A DNA stretch of 8,645 nt. Origin: an uncultured beta proteobacterium. GTDB taxonomy: Bacteria > Pseudomonadota > Gammaproteobacteria > Burkholderiales > Burkholderiaceae_C. Shown here piece by piece: positions 1-5,459 of this stretch (its first letter is position 1; each line of letters opens with the position of its first letter). A program made the translations under genes and the position numbers. Under the pieces are notes generated by a model that made no database searches, had not been told where the DNA came from, and was given only the letters and a program-made list of their open reading frames with translations. The DNA lies in the NCBI GenBank assembly GCA_903920405.1, contig CAIXMC010000427.1, positions 1 through 8,645 of the forward strand, read 5' to 3'.

Positions 1-1
1 C

Positions 2-505
2 AGCGATTATCAGGAGCATGCCCCCAAAGGCTTTTTCAGATTATTTCCGGGTAACCAGGTACGACTGAAATATGGTCACGTCATTGAATGCACGGGTGCC
101 ACTCAAGATGCCTTGGGTCATATTTGTTGCATCAACGCCCAGCTAGTGCCAGATACCAAAAGTGGAACACCCGGCAGCAACATCGTCAAGGTCAAAGGTG
201 TCATCACTTGGGTTTCCGTGGCTGACGGCATCCCCGCTGAAGTCAGACTGTATGACAGACTTTTCACAGTGGCTCAGCCTGACGCGGGCGGGAAAGATTT
301 TCTGGAATACATCAATTCCAACAGTCTGAAAGTGGTCACCGCCATCCTTGAACCCACATTGGCAACAGCTCACGGAGACGATAAGTTTCAGTTTGAACGG
401 CACGGCTATTTTGTTGCCGACCGGGTGGATCACACCAAGAAAAAACCCATTTTTAACCTGGCTGTTGGCTTGAAAGAGGGTTGGAGTGCAGCTATTTCCA
501 TATAA
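2..505 (+). CDS. glnS: Glutaminyl-tRNA synthetase, C-terminal part (5' end outside window)
   Basis: This is the last 167 codons of GlnRS, the class I cytoplasmic enzyme that charges tRNA-Gln with glutamine using ATP. The reading frame is open from the left edge to a TAA at 503-505, so the catalytic Rossmann domain with its HIGH and KMSKS motifs lies upstream of the window. What remains is the two-barrel anticodon-binding region. The stretch KVKGVITWVS followed by AEVRLYDRLF near the middle is close to the E. coli GlnRS sequence KVKGVIHWVS...VEIRLYDRLF from memory. The conserved FQFERHGYF and the closing FNLAVGLKEGW also match the GlnRS tail. A TTG at 113 could be read as a start, but the similarity continues upstream of it, so it is internal. 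msbA follows 45 bp downstream on the same strand and may be co-transcribed. The identification is firm; only the missing N-terminus is unseen. Confidence 0.95.
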   Translation, partial: SDYQEHAPKGFFRLFPGNQVRLKYGHVIECTGATQDALGHICCINAQLVPDTKSGTPGSNIVKVKGVITWVSVADGIPAEVRLYDRLFTVAQPDAGGKDFLEYINSNSLKVVTAILEPTLATAHGDDKFQFERHGYFVADRVDHTKKKPIFNLAVGLKEGWSAAISI

Positions 506-506
506 T
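501..506 (+). promoter_or_regulatory. Possible -10 box for msbA
   Basis: A perfect TATAAT overlaps the glnS stop codon and lies 45 bases before the msbA ATG. No convincing -35 hexamer sits 16-18 bases upstream (the nearest TTG, TTGGAG at 481-486, leaves only 14 bases), and the surrounding DNA is AT-rich, so the match may be chance. The alternative is read-through from glnS. No Shine-Dalgarno-like purine run is visible before the msbA start. Confidence 0.25.
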
Positions 507-550
507 TTCACCGTTCAGTGTGTTTATTATAAATTGTTGATATATAAATA

Positions 551-2284
551 ATGAATCACGGCAGCGTATTACAACGCATTCGCCGCTTTGTGCCTTATTT
601 TGGAACCTTGCCTGGCACCTGGCTACTGATAGCGCTGACTGCCGTGGTGGGGGCTGCGACCGAGCCTATGATTCCCGCTTTGCTCAAACCTTTGCTGGAC
701 AAAGGCTTTCAGCAAGGTGCGTTGCCCATCTGGCTGGTGACTGCATGCCTGTTGTTGCTCTTTGGCGTACGCGGATTGACGGGCTATGTGTCACAAATTG
801 GTTTGACGCGCATCACCCACCACGGATTGCAGTTGATGCGTCAGGCCATGTTTGCCAAAATTCTGGCTTCTGAATTGAAGCTATTCACCACCCACAGTTC
901 AAGTTCATTGTCCAATACTGTGGTTTATGAAGTACAAAATGGTGCAGCCATGTTGGTCAATGCCATGCTGAGCCTGACACGCAACGGATTGACCTTGTTG
1001 GCGCTCACGGCCTACCTGTTTTACCTGAACTGGAAGCTCACACTGATTGTGGCGGCTGTGTTTCCGGCGGTGGTGTGGGTGATGAAAGTCTTGACTGTGC
1101 GCGTCCATAAATTGACCCAAGCCACTCAAGAGGCCACGGACAAGCTCGCTTATGTGGTGGAAGAAAATGTTCTGGCGCACCGCGATGTTCGCTTGTATGC
1201 AGCGCAGGCGGCGCAGGCTGTGCGATTTGGTCATTTGAGCGAATCGTTGCGTCATTTGGCCATGAAGTCCACTGTGGCCGGAGCAGCCATGACACCGATG
1301 ACACAAATGCTTGCCGCGATAGCACTCTCGGCAGTTATTTCGGTAGCCTTGGTTCAAAGCGCCAGCAGCAGCACGTCGGTGGGCGGTTTTGTGGCTTTTG
1401 TGACGGCCATGTTGATGATCATTGCGCCGGTGCGTCAGCTCTCGGAGGTGTTTGCCCCTATCACCCGAGGTTTGGTGTCTTTGGAGCGTGCGCTGGCTTT
1501 GATTGAACACACTCACGATGAATCGAGCGGTCAGTTTGCCAAGTCTCGCGCTACAGGATTGCTCACTTTTTCAGAGCTGATCGTGCACTACCCATCAGCG
1601 TTAGAGCCTGCTTTGAGTATTCATCATTTAATCATTCACCCTGGCGAAACGGTCGCGCTTGTGGGTGCATCAGGTTCTGGGAAAACAACACTCATCAATG
1701 TGCTGACTCGCTTTGTCGATGTGCAATCTGGCCACGTTTGCCTAGATGATCATGATCTGCAAGACTGGCAATTGCCGGCCTTGCGTGCGCAGTTTTCATT
1801 GGTGAGCCAGCAGGTGGTGATGATGAACGACAGCGTGGCGGTCAATGTGGCATTGGGCTTAGGCTTGGATCGAGATCGCGTCATGCAGTGCCTGACCTCT
1901 GCCAACCTGGCTGGGTTCGTGCAGTCGTTGCCGCGAGGCATTGACACACTTGTTGGGCACAATGCCACGCAACTTTCAGGGGGGCAGCGGCAGCGTTTGG
2001 CGATTGCACGGGCACTTTATAAAAATGCACCCATCCTGATTTTGGACGAGGCCACCTCAGCGCTGGACACAGAGTCAGAACGCAGTGTGCAAGAAGCTCT
2101 GGACAGGCTCATGAAAGACCGCACCACGCTGGTGATAGCGCACCGACTTTCGACGGTGCATCATGCCGATCGCATTGTGGTGCTTGACCATGGCCGCATT
2201 GCTGAAATGGGCAATCACACCACGCTCATGCAGACGAATGGCCTGTATGCACGGCTCTACCGGTTGGGTTTGCACGACGGATGA
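551..2284 (+). CDS. msbA: MsbA-type lipid A/lipid-flippase ABC exporter
   Basis: This 577-residue half-transporter fuses a membrane domain to an ATPase, the length expected for MsbA. The family homodimerises in the inner membrane and flips lipid A-core or phospholipid to the periplasmic leaflet. Hydrophobic segments lie at about residues 23-45, 57-82, 143-182 (probably two helices), 248-270 and 277-300. The ATPase domain starts near 335. It shows an A-loop tyrosine near 347, Walker A GASGSGKT at 372-379, Q-loop Q420, signature LSGGQ at 475-479, Walker B ending in D499-E500 and the switch histidine H531, so every catalytic element is intact. The AATEPMIPALLKPLLDKGF stretch near 35-53 is typical of betaproteobacterial MsbA. 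The ATG at 551 is used because the next methionine (residue 40) would remove the first membrane helix. It has no obvious ribosome-binding site. It could be another lipid or drug exporter of the same subfamily, since substrate cannot be read from sequence. Confidence 0.85.
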   Translation: MNHGSVLQRIRRFVPYFGTLPGTWLLIALTAVVGAATEPMIPALLKPLLDKGFQQGALPIWLVTACLLLLFGVRGLTGYVSQIGLTRITHHGLQLMRQAMFAKILASELKLFTTHSSSSLSNTVVYEVQNGAAMLVNAMLSLTRNGLTLLALTAYLFYLNWKLTLIVAAVFPAVVWVMKVLTVRVHKLTQATQEATDKLAYVVEENVLAHRDVRLYAAQAAQAVRFGHLSESLRHLAMKSTVAGAAMTPMTQMLAAIALSAVISVALVQSASSSTSVGGFVAFVTAMLMIIAPVRQLSEVFAPITRGLVSLERALALIEHTHDESSGQFAKSRATGLLTFSELIVHYPSALEPALSIHHLIIHPGETVALVGASGSGKTTLINVLTRFVDVQSGHVCLDDHDLQDWQLPALRAQFSLVSQQVVMMNDSVAVNVALGLGLDRDRVMQCLTSANLAGFVQSLPRGIDTLVGHNATQLSGGQRQRLAIARALYKNAPILILDEATSALDTESERSVQEALDRLMKDRTTLVIAHRLSTVHHADRIVVLDHGRIAEMGNHTTLMQTNGLYARLYRLGLHDG

Positions 2285-2295
2285 TGTGGGGTAAA

Positions 2296-2320
2296 GTTAC
2301 AAGCCTTTTTGCCTTGTAAC
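2296..2320. terminator. Stem-loop between convergent msbA and rpoD
   Basis: GTTACAAG at 2296-2303 and CTTGTAAC at 2313-2320 form a perfect 8-bp stem with a 9-base loop. It begins 11 bases after the msbA stop and lies 47 bases beyond the rpoD stop on the other strand, so it could end transcripts from both sides. No run of T follows the stem on either strand (the only T5 run is inside the loop) and the stem is not GC-rich. It is therefore not a canonical intrinsic terminator, and an mRNA 3'-end stabiliser is equally possible. Confidence 0.35.
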
Positions 2321-2334
2321 GCACGCCCAGCATA

Positions 2335-2362
2335 CGTTAGTAGCTATCTAAATAGTAGCAAA
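2335..2362 (+). repeat. Dispersed short repeat, copy 1 (msbA/rpoD gap)
   Basis: The 28 bases starting CGTTAGTAGCTAT match 21 of 28 bases of a second copy at 7530-7557, in the same orientation. Weaker likeness extends to the left of the core in both copies. From memory, Comamonadaceae genomes carry many copies of an intergenic repeat whose fuller form reads roughly TAGCTACTAGCGCTTATTCC on the other strand, and this looks like a degraded member. It ends 5 bases short of the rpoD stop codon. Both copies in this window lie between convergent genes. The family assignment is recall and was not searched. Confidence 0.55.
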
Positions 2363-2367
2363 CTGGT

Positions 2368-4770
2368 TCAAATGTTGTCCGTAAAACTGCGCAGCTTGTC
2401 TGATCGGCTGGGGTGCTTGAGTTTGCGCAAAGCCTTGGCCTCTACCTGGCGAATGCGTTCACGGCTGACATCAAACTGTTTGCAGACTTCTTCAAGCGTG
2501 TGGTCGTTGGTCATTTCAATGCCATAACGCATGCGCAAGACCTTGGCCTCACGCGGGGTCAAGCTGTCAAGAATGTCCTTCACCACATCGCGAAGCCCCC
2601 CTTGCATGGCAGCTTCTACAGGGGCGGTATTGGCGCCATCTTCAATGAAATCGCCAAGGTGGCTATCGTCATCGTCACCAATCGGAGTTTCCATGGAAAT
2701 CGGTTCTTTGGCGATTTTCATGATTTTGCGAATTTTGTCCTCTGGAATTTCCATGCGTTCAGCCAACACCGATGCATCGGGTTCATAGCCAAATTCCTGC
2801 AAGTGCTGGCGGCTATAGCGGTTCATTTTGTTGATGGTTTCAATCATGTGAACCGGAATGCGGATGGTGCGTGCCTGGTCGGCAATGCTGCGGGTAATGG
2901 CCTGGCGAATCCACCAAGTGGCGTAGGTTGAAAATTTGTAGCCGCGACGGTATTCAAATTTATCAACAGCTTTCATCAACCCAATGTTGCCCTCTTGAAT
3001 CAGGTCAAGAAATTGCAGACCACGGTTGGTGTATTTTTTGGCAATCGAGATCACCAAGCGCAAATTGGCCTCAATCATTTCTTTTTTGGCTGCACGCGAA
3101 GCATATTCGCCATCGTTCATGCGCTTGTTGATGTCTTTAAGCTGGTCCAGTGGCACCACTACTTTGGTCTGCAGGTCCAAGAGGCGCTGCTGCAACTCTT
3201 GCACGGGCGGAATATGGCGACTCATGGTCGCGCTCCAGGGTTTGCCTGCGGCAGCCTGTTTTTCAATCCATTGCCGATCAAGCAGGTGACTAACCACCCT
3301 GTTGTGATGCTTGTCGCGACCACTGAACTCGGCAATGAAATGAACGAGGGGGTAGCCACATTTATCAACAATGATGCGGCGAAGCTCACGCTCTTTTTTA
3401 CGTACATCATCGACTTGAGAACGCACCATGCTGCACAATTTTTCGATGGATTTGGCAGTAAAGCGGATGGACATCAGTTCCTCAGACAAGGCTTTTTGTG
3501 TTTTAACGTAATGAGGCGTTCCATAACCTTCTTTGGCGTGAATGGCAAGGATTTTTCCGTGCAAATCTCGCAAGCGATCAAAGCGACTCATGGCTTCGAC
3601 CTTCAGTTCTTCCAGCTTTTTGGTCAGTGCCTTGGAACCGCCCTGGCCGTCGTCGTCATCCTCGGCATCAAATTCATCAAAATCTTCTTCGGCCACGTAA
3701 TCATCGGCTTCGTTGGGATTGGTAAAGCCATCCACAATGGTGGTGATGACCACCTTGTCAGCACGAATTTCTTCACCCAATTGCAAAATTTCAACAATGC
3801 TGGCAGGTGAAGCTGAAATGGCTTCCATCATCGCCATCAAACCACCTTCAATGCGTTTGGCAATTTCAATTTCACCTTCACGCGTGAGAAGCTCCACTGT
3901 ACCCATTTCACGCATGTACATGCGAACAGGGTCTGTTGTGCGGCCAAATTCACTGTCAACTGTGCTCAGTGCAGCCTCGGCTTCTTCCTCGGCCTCTTCT
4001 TCTGTGGCTGCTGTCGGGCCATTTTGGTTAAGGAGCAAAGTTTCAGTGTCGGGTGTATTTTCATAGACTGCCACGCCCATGTCGTTGAGCATGGAAATCA
4101 CAACTTCGAGGGTTTCAGCATCAATGAGCTTGTCGGGCAGATGGTCAGATATTTCGCCGTGGGTCAGATAGCCACGGGTTTTGCCCAGTTTGATCAAGGC
4201 TTTCAGACGCATGCGACGTTTGATCAGGTCTTCTTCAGACAAAACAGTCTCATCAAGACCAAATTCTTTCATCAAGGCACGCTCTTTAGCCTTGCTGATT
4301 TTCATGCGAAGCGGTTTGATTTTTTCGGAAGCTGCATCGGGGGATTCAGCAACAGGATCATCGACGACCTCGACCGCTACGTTAGACACGACAATAGATT
4401 CAATGGATTCAATAGGTTCTATGGATTCTATAGGTTTAATACGTTTAATACGTTTAATAGGTGCAGGGCCGGAGGCAGGCACCAAAAGCACCTTTGCAGG
4501 TGCGCTGGCAGGCGCCAAAAACACCTTTGCAGGTTCGCTTGCAGGCGCACTGTCTGGTGCGATCACCTTGATGCTGCGGTTTTTTTTCTTAATAACAGGC
4601 ACACCGAGGGTGTTTGATGGTTCTGGTACAACCGCAGCCCTGTGCTTTTTTGTTTTGGCGACAAGAACTGGTCGCTTTGCTGCGCCATCAGCATGAACAT
4701 CGGACGGTGTTGTATCGACACTCACCACCACATCGGGGGCAGTCACTTTCGTGGGCTTTTTAGCAGACAT
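2368..4770 (-). CDS. rpoD: RNA polymerase primary sigma factor, sigma-70
   Basis: This is the housekeeping sigma factor that directs RNA polymerase to -10/-35 promoters. At 800 residues it exceeds E. coli RpoD (613), mainly through a ~160-residue Lys/Ala/Pro-rich, repeat-bearing N-terminal extension. Region 1.1 lies near 165-245, followed by an acidic Glu/Ala linker. Region 1.2 is near 275-310 ([21 protein letters not shown]), and the non-conserved insert near 311-560 contains an Asp/Glu-rich patch at 362-375. Regions 2.1-2.4 span about 566-637, including [20 protein letters not shown], with Q623 and T626 at the places of the -10-contacting Q437/T440. Region 3 is near 645-720. Region 4 runs from about 735, with helix-turn-helix R770, E771 and Q775 equivalent to R584, E585 and Q589. 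The ATG at 4770 has AAGG seven bases upstream. dnaG, a common upstream neighbour, is absent here; htpG lies divergently beyond two palindromic elements. The dispersed-repeat copy follows its stop. Confidence 0.98.
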   Translation of the reverse strand: MSAKKPTKVTAPDVVVSVDTTPSDVHADGAAKRPVLVAKTKKHRAAVVPEPSNTLGVPVIKKKNRSIKVIAPDSAPASEPAKVFLAPASAPAKVLLVPASGPAPIKRIKRIKPIESIEPIESIESIVVSNVAVEVVDDPVAESPDAASEKIKPLRMKISKAKERALMKEFGLDETVLSEEDLIKRRMRLKALIKLGKTRGYLTHGEISDHLPDKLIDAETLEVVISMLNDMGVAVYENTPDTETLLLNQNGPTAATEEEAEEEAEAALSTVDSEFGRTTDPVRMYMREMGTVELLTREGEIEIAKRIEGGLMAMMEAISASPASIVEILQLGEEIRADKVVITTIVDGFTNPNEADDYVAEEDFDEFDAEDDDDGQGGSKALTKKLEELKVEAMSRFDRLRDLHGKILAIHAKEGYGTPHYVKTQKALSEELMSIRFTAKSIEKLCSMVRSQVDDVRKKERELRRIIVDKCGYPLVHFIAEFSGRDKHHNRVVSHLLDRQWIEKQAAAGKPWSATMSRHIPPVQELQQRLLDLQTKVVVPLDQLKDINKRMNDGEYASRAAKKEMIEANLRLVISIAKKYTNRGLQFLDLIQEGNIGLMKAVDKFEYRRGYKFSTYATWWIRQAITRSIADQARTIRIPVHMIETINKMNRYSRQHLQEFGYEPDASVLAERMEIPEDKIRKIMKIAKEPISMETPIGDDDDSHLGDFIEDGANTAPVEAAMQGGLRDVVKDILDSLTPREAKVLRMRYGIEMTNDHTLEEVCKQFDVSRERIRQVEAKALRKLKHPSRSDKLRSFTDNI
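4397..4459 (-). repeat. Seven 9-bp tandem units inside rpoD
   Basis: On the + strand the units read GATTCAATG, GATTCAATA, GGTTCTATG, GATTCTATA, GGTTTAATA, CGTTTAATA, CGTTTAATA with no spacing, each encoding three residues. In RpoD they give alternating Ile-Lys-Arg/Pro and Ile-Glu-Ser/Pro triplets at about residues 105-126, a basic block followed by an acidic one. The unit length is a multiple of three, so copy-number changes would stay in frame. Confidence 0.9.
4478..4543 (-). repeat. Two 33-bp tandem units inside rpoD
   Basis: Bases 4478-4510 and 4511-4543 are adjacent 33-bp copies differing at four positions, and the beginning of a third diverged copy follows. Each encodes 11 residues of the Ala-Pro-Ala-Lys-Val type (about residues 77-100 of RpoD). 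Like the neighbouring 9-bp array, this is an in-frame expansion in the presumably disordered N-terminal extension. Confidence 0.85.
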
Positions 4771-4798
4771 AGTGAAACCTTGAAAATTTGAACATCGG

Positions 4799-4826
4799 AT
4801 TTTGTGAACACTAAGGATATGGTCAA
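4799..4826 (-). promoter_or_regulatory. Candidate rpoD promoter with its -35 inside a palindromic element
   Basis: Read on the minus strand, TTGACC (4826-4821) is followed by a 16-base spacer and CAAAAT (4804-4799): five of six and four of six consensus bases. Transcription would start near 4792, giving a leader of about 22 bases that includes the AAGG at 4781-4778 before the ATG. The -35 hexamer lies within the left terminal repeat of palindromic element A, while the -10 lies outside it. No better promoter is apparent close to the gene, but a promoter further upstream cannot be excluded. Confidence 0.4.
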
Positions 4827-4973
4827 TAATAAGTTGTGCATTTGGCTCGTCAGATTTGGGCGCACTGCGTCGTTACAAATCGCTTATGTGGCTGGGCCAC
4901 ACCGCACGATTTGTGCCTGGCATTGCATCCCAACTCTAACGGCCAAATGCACAACTTATTGTTGACCATATCC
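4815..4973. mobile_element. Long palindromic MITE-like element, copy A
   Basis: The element is 159 bp and bounded by GGATATGG and CCATATCC. Its terminal 32 bases are inverted repeats with 31 of 32 matches. The symmetry continues inward (GTCAGA with TCTAAC, then ACAAATCG at 4875-4882 with CGATTTGT at 4907-4914) to an apical stem TGTGG/CCACA around a CTGGG loop at 4892-4896, exactly at its midpoint. The entire element is therefore one imperfect palindrome able to form a long hairpin or cruciform. TAA flanks it on both sides, compatible with a 3-bp target duplication, although copy B also has TAA on its left so these bases could be part of the element. It contains no credible coding frame. Its left end lies 44 bp before the rpoD start. 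It is probably a non-autonomous transposable element, with a structured RNA or cruciform as alternatives. Confidence 0.7.
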
Positions 4974-5135
4974 TAAACAATGCACAGCGTCAGATGCAGA
5001 TGACAGGGATGTAACCCAAAACAAGCAAGAGGGCGGGCGAACAGTTGGCGTGCAGTCCTGGCGGTCAATGGGCCGGGTGAAAAATGAAACTCACCGTGTG
5101 GCCTCGTTCGGAGGTGCTGCTGTCGCGCTTGCTAA
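4974..5135. other. Spacer between the two palindromic elements
   Basis: These 162 bp hold no gene that I can support. Short frames on both strands lack a recognisable product or ribosome-binding site. I see no clear promoter or strong stem-loop, and nothing recognisable as the end of dnaG on the minus strand. It may be the ancestral rpoD-htpG intergenic DNA left between two insertions. Confidence 0.4.
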
Positions 5136-5293
5136 GGATATGGTCAATAATAAGTTCCGCATTTGGCTCGTCAGATTTGGGCGCACTGCGTCGTTACAAA
5201 TCGCTTATGTGGCTGGGTCACACTGCGCGATTTGCGCCTGGCACGGCATCCAACTCTGACGGCCAAATACGGAACTTGTTGTTGACCATATCC
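5136..5293. mobile_element. Long palindromic MITE-like element, copy B
   Basis: This 158-bp element is in the same orientation as copy A and 321 bp further on. The terminal 32 bases are inverted repeats matching at 29 of 32 positions. The left half is identical to copy A through the apical loop except for two adjacent bases (CC at 5157-5158 in place of GT). The right half shows about a dozen differences, including a one-base deletion and the GG at 5271-5272 that restores pairing with the CC. The apical TGTG/CACA stem and loop are kept. TAA precedes it and CAA follows it. Its right end is 82 bp upstream of the htpG heat-shock promoter. It has no coding capacity of its own. Confidence 0.7.
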
Positions 5294-5375
5294 CAAAAAG
5301 GGGCGATTGTACGGTTTTAGACCCATAATTATTCCGTTTGCCTGAAATTTTTGTCCCCATCCAGCCATTTCTTCC

Positions 5376-5403
5376 CTTGAAATGCAGGGATTCGTCCCCA
5401 ACT
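5376..5403 (+). promoter_or_regulatory. Sigma-32 heat-shock promoter of htpG
   Basis: CTTGAAA at 5376-5382 is a perfect match to the RpoH -35 consensus. After a 13-base spacer comes CCCCAACT at 5396-5403, which differs from CCCCATNT at one defined base. Both the spacing and the position, about 56 bases before the htpG ATG, fit the E. coli pattern in which htpG belongs to the RpoH regulon. Transcription should begin near 5409-5411. This also rules out the upstream in-frame ATG at 5382, which overlaps the promoter. Confidence 0.8.
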
Positions 5404-5414
5404 ACGGCGGTCAA

Positions 5415-5431
5415 TACAGGATCGTCCTGTA
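5415..5431 (+). promoter_or_regulatory. Hairpin at the 5' end of the htpG heat-shock transcript
   Basis: TACAGGA (5415-5421), loop TCG, TCCTGTA (5425-5431) form a perfect 7-bp stem that would begin about five bases from the predicted sigma-32 start site. The remaining 28 bases to the ATG are pyrimidine- and A-rich, without a Shine-Dalgarno motif. The only AGGA in the leader is locked in this stem, 38 bases before the ATG. It may protect the 5' end of the message or influence translation; the pairing is seen, the role is inferred. Confidence 0.5.
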
Positions 5432-5459
5432 CTGCATTTCATTCCACTTCAATCCAACC

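Noticed and set aside
486..510. A third copy of the dispersed repeat at the end of glnS (GCAGCTATTTCC)
   Set aside because: Only a handful of bases match and the flanks do not align.
905..1516. 203-codon open frame on the minus strand across msbA
   Set aside because: It is rich in His, Arg and Gln with no recognisable domain and lies entirely antisense to a gene with intact ABC motifs.
2995..3810. 271-codon plus-strand frame within rpoD
   Set aside because: It is the complement of well-conserved sigma-70 sequence, phenylalanine-rich with no family resemblance.
4397..4543. CRISPR-like array
   Set aside because: The repeats are contiguous, without spacers, and encode in-frame residues of RpoD.
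4974..5135. Remnant of dnaG between the elements
   Set aside because: The minus-strand frames are short, stop quickly and show no primase-like residues.
5282..5329. Sigma-70 promoter for htpG from the right end of element B (TTGACC with CATAAT)
   Set aside because: The hexamers are 36 bases apart, and no acceptable -10 lies 16-18 bases after TTGACC.
5341..5362. Second sigma-32-like pair, CCTGAAA and CCCCATCC
   Set aside because: Only 7 bases separate the two boxes, far below the 13-14 required.
5050..5414. Short open frames crossing palindromic element B on both strands
   Set aside because: They run from the unique spacer into the repeat, have no ribosome-binding site and differ between the two copies.
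5382..5459. Upstream in-frame ATG extending HtpG by 26 residues
   Set aside because: The codon overlaps the -35 box of the heat-shock promoter, and the extension has no resemblance to HtpG, whose usual N-terminus begins at 5460.
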